Positions 61,486-64,000 of a DNA stretch of 64,000 nucleotides are shown piece after piece; the first letter of the stretch is position 1, and each line of letters starts with the position of its first letter. The translations under genes and the position numbers were made by a program. The notes below the pieces were generated by a model. It was not told the DNA's origin. It saw only the letters and a list, made by a program, of their open reading frames with translations, and did not search any database. This stretch comes from Parelaphostrongylus tenuis (Eukaryota; Nematoda; Chromadorea; Rhabditida; Metastrongylidae): contig JAHQIW010003716.1 in assembly GCA_019055375.1 (NCBI GenBank), positions 62,001 to 126,000 of the forward strand, written 5' to 3'.

Positions 61486-61554
61486 GTAGGTTAGGAAAAC
61501 AGAATTCTTATTCGCATGGAAAACTTAGAATATTGAGTGATACGCAAAAAATCG

Positions 61555-61740
61555 ACCTCACGCTGGATTGAATCCGCCTGTCACCCGTACCGGGTGAGCG
61601 TGCTACAACTGCACTACGGATGTTACCGCTTTGCTGCCACTGTTTTATAAAAATTTACTATCGTAGTCGTCAGCACCCAGCCTTCAACGGATTTGATCAG
61701 TGAGCACATATCACCATTAATTCTATTCTAGCTGATAGCT
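61555..61740 (-). mobile_element. tRNA-derived SINE (family S1), diverged
   Basis: GGATTGAATCCGCCTGTCAC and GGTGAGCGTGCTACAACTGC are the reversed B- and A-box regions. Diverged body. It lies just after the exon ending at 61485. Confidence 0.6.
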
Positions 61741-61779
61741 ATTGGGATTGTGTGATCTAATCAAATTCGGTTATTTGTG

Positions 61780-62250
61780 TCGTCCGGCAAAGATTTGTGG
61801 AGATTTTTTCGTTGGACAAAAACTTTTCAATAACTGTTCGAGAGCCTTAATCTTGGGAAACTGCTGAAAGCACTTATTTCGAAAACACCTCTTTACAGCG
61901 TTTCATCACTAAAATAAAATCGTATTTCACACGCGTCGCACTTTTTTTTGCCTTCCGCGTTATCCCTTATTATTTTTGCGGGACAAAGCTCTTTCGTTAG
62001 TCTACTGGTAATCATTTGACCTCAAATCTCGAAGCATTCAAAAATGTTAGAGAGGCTTTTTTACATCGTCGCAAAAGAAAAAGATTTGTGCTTCGCAAGG
62101 GGGGAATTCTTGCAGTACAAAGCTCTTCTCTTATATTCAAAGTAGCTATTCAATAGCGTAGGTTTCGACGATTCTAACTGTACTTATTTTCCGAAAAGAC
62201 TTTTAACTTCAATGTTGCAGAAAAAATAAGATTGAGCTTTAAAAACGCCG
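61780..62250 (+). repeat. ~150-bp repeat units
   Basis: Landmarks near 61917 (AAAATCGTATTTCACACGCG) and 62078 (AAGATTTGTGCTTCGCAAGG), with TTAGTCTACTGGTAATCATT between. Spacing about 160 bp. Confidence 0.6.
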
Positions 62251-62282
62251 CTCATTGCCTATCGCCTAAGGTATGTGAGTGA

Positions 62283-62330
62283 TTGTGGATTGATAGACCA
62301 CGCAGGTTGTGGATTGATAGACCACGCAGG
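62283..62330. repeat. 24-bp perfect tandem duplication
   Basis: TTGTGGATTGATAGACCACG followed by CAGG occurs twice in a row (62283-62306 and 62307-62330) without mismatch. A single recent slippage or duplication. Confidence 0.95.
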
Positions 62331-62734
62331 CACGATTCATATGTGGAGTGCAACTTTTTTATCGAATTTGGGATTTTTCTCCGTTCAACAAAAAGCCTAA
62401 AACAATTTAACTCTGATACCTCAAGATTTCCTCTACACACTCATATGCTTTTCGTCCACAGGCGTAGCCTGTTTGTAATTAGGCTCATTAACTGGTTTTA
62501 AGTGTTAAAATAAAAAGATAGTGTAAAGCCGAAGGTCTAGAATGATAGAGCAAAGTTCTACCTAACATTCTAATACAATCTTTGGGAAATAGAAAAGAAA
62601 GTCCCAAAGGAATAACTATATCCGCACGATACGCGTGGATGTTGTGAAACACAACTCTAATTTCCCCGCTACAGCGATGTAAGAAAGCTTTTCTTGAACC
62701 ACGTATATTCTGGAACTCTCTGAAATTTACCCGT

Positions 62735-62880
62735 TGATGTAGAGCGATGTGGAAAACTTTTGCGTCAGGTGGTACTTGAACCCACACTTTGCCCTATTGA
62801 GTTTTGCACATTACTTTACATCATCGGGTATATCGGTTTAACAACATCATACCATCGCTAGAAGCGGTTAAATGAAAATG
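62735..62880 (-). mobile_element. tRNA-like SINE (family S3)
   Basis: On the minus strand a B-box-like GTGGGTTCAAGTACCACC is flanked by inverted GATGTARAGYRATGTGNAAAAC ends. The part with AACATCATACCATCGCTAGAAG recurs inverted at 29195-29300 and 41336-41410, indicating a family. Confidence 0.5.
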
Positions 62881-63089
62881 AGTTTTCTAAAATGTACTTT
62901 ATTCAGTTAGTAATAGGTTAGAAAGAAGCCTTGCTCAACAAAATATACACGCGATAATGATAAAAACGCGCGGCGCGTGTGAAATAAATTTTTTTCAGTG
63001 CTACAGTGCTGTAAATAAAGCCTTTCTAAATAAACAGCATAGCAGTCTCTCGAGGTTTAAGCTTTCTGCTGATTACTAACACTTTTTGA

Positions 63090-63220
63090 ATACATCCTGA
63101 CAGCGTATGTTAAGCCTTTATGAGATCTGGTATAGCATTTACACAGTGGTTTTCGATCTTACGACCTCATCAGTAGATCAGTGCCTTTCGGCTGCTCGCT
63201 TCCTGTTAATTTCATTTCTT
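63090..63220. mobile_element. MITE (family P), left half
   Basis: ATACATCCTGACAGCGTATG and GGTTTTCGATCTTACGACCT, CATCAGTAGATCAGTGCCTT resemble the family P left half. The inverted repeat at 63220-63490 follows directly. Confidence 0.5.
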
Positions 63221-63490
63221 AGTACTTTTAATAATCAAGAATATTGATATTTGTATATTTGCAACATTACATCAGTGTTAAAAAGCACTAAGATAATGAA
63301 TTTGAGACTATTAAGAATCGAAGCCGTACGAATTAGGCTCAGGAATAATTTTTGTGCAGTAAAAAATCCTTCTTACAAACTCCTTGCTGGATAACAGCAG
63401 GAATCTTAAATTCATTTTCTTAGTGCTTTCTGACACTGATGCAATGTTGCAAATATGCAAATATCAATATTCTTGATTATTAAAAGTCAA
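63220..63490. repeat. Inverted repeat, arms about 85 bp
   Basis: ACTTTTAATAATCAAGAATA then TTGATATTTG and TTTGCAACATTACATCAGTG at 63225-63290 are repeated inverted at 63415-63489 (CACTGATGCAATGTTGCAAA ... TATTCTTGATTATTAAAAGT). Loop about 100 bp. Non-coding hairpin. Confidence 0.85.
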
Positions 63491-63719
63491 CACTCTAAGA
63501 TGTTTATTTGAAACATCACATCACTGCTTGAAAGCATAAACATAGGCAATAAGGAAAGCAATTAGATTATACGTTTCCAATAGGTGTCAGCTATAATAAG
63601 ATTGATGCCGACATGTGCACACCCGACCGTATCCGTTGTACACTGGTTGCTGACAGCTATGATAGGGGACATCTAGGACCAGGAACCCACTTCCCTATGA
63701 GAAGAATATATTTCCCGCT

Positions 63720-64000
63720 ATATTGTAACATTTTTTCTTTATTTTATCTGTGGTTTTCTAGTCATTCGATTGCTTGAGAAATCTTGATTTTGTAATTAAA
63801 CTTGGTTTCTAAGAAGATCTCTGGAATACGTTCACTAACGGACGGAAGACAATGTTTTACTTCCGAATTGATTTGCCCGTTTGTCAATGTTACAGTGTTG
63901 TTTAGTGCTTATATAGCAAAATCTTCATTCCAAGCAAGCTTTCTCGCTACAAGAAGATTGACTAACACTGAAGACACTTTTGTGAGTAAAAAAAATGCCC
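63720..64000. repeat. ~150-bp repeat remnants at window end
   Basis: GTGGTTTTCTAGTCATTCGA and CAATGTTACAGTGTTGTTTA plus TTTCTCGCTACAAGAAGATT are degenerate unit parts. No exon is found here. Confidence 0.35.

Overview
The window looks like nuclear DNA of a strongylid nematode, most likely a hookworm (Ancylostoma/Necator-like). The evidence is AT-rich DNA, nematode-type splice acceptors (TTTTCAG), RTE-class non-LTR retrotransposons of the kind common in hookworm genomes, several tRNA-derived SINEs, and mariner and Merlin remnants. There is no sign of bacterial or phage gene organisation.

One host gene fills the window. On the + strand I can join 28 exon segments between 3877 and 61485 into one reading frame with agreeing splice phases: 3542 nt, i.e. 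2 leading nt plus 1180 codons. Both the amino end (upstream exons) and the carboxy end (after 61485) lie outside what I can join. The protein is a p190 RhoGAP (human ARHGAP35/ARHGAP5; C. elegans grlf-1 is the expected counterpart). From 5' to 3' it shows the end of the N-terminal GTPase domain (3877-6160), the FF-repeat region (6992-22048), the first pseudo-GTPase domain (22201-23367), the second pseudo-GTPase domain (27471-39739), a Ser/Pro-rich linker with a basic stretch (44954-54142), and about two thirds of the RhoGAP domain with its arginine finger (54202-61485).

Over 90 % of the window is intron packed with mobile DNA. This includes a decayed RTE at 1-2140, a full-length but frameshifted RTE with target-site duplications at 36014-39310, a 5'-truncated RTE at 50593-51487, mariner pieces (25258-26095, 54380-54750), Merlin pieces (56720-57520, 10540-10770), three tRNA-like SINE families, palindromic MITE families, two copies of a larger element with short terminal inverted repeats (28131-30050, 47163-50460), and (AT)n, (TG)n and (GAT)n microsatellites. 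A roughly 150-bp unit recurs everywhere, sometimes in tandem.

The most interesting observation is a SINE at about 7016-7310. It sits inside a p190 exon, and its target-site duplication contains AG|GT. The left copy supplies a GT donor and the right copy an AG acceptor, so splicing at 7000-7312 removes exactly the SINE plus one duplication copy and restores the reading frame. This looks like intron birth by SINE insertion. Other points are a reiterated ~150-bp period, large hairpins, a tandem MITE duplication, GC-rich islands in introns, and one unexplained 127-codon minus-strand reading frame.
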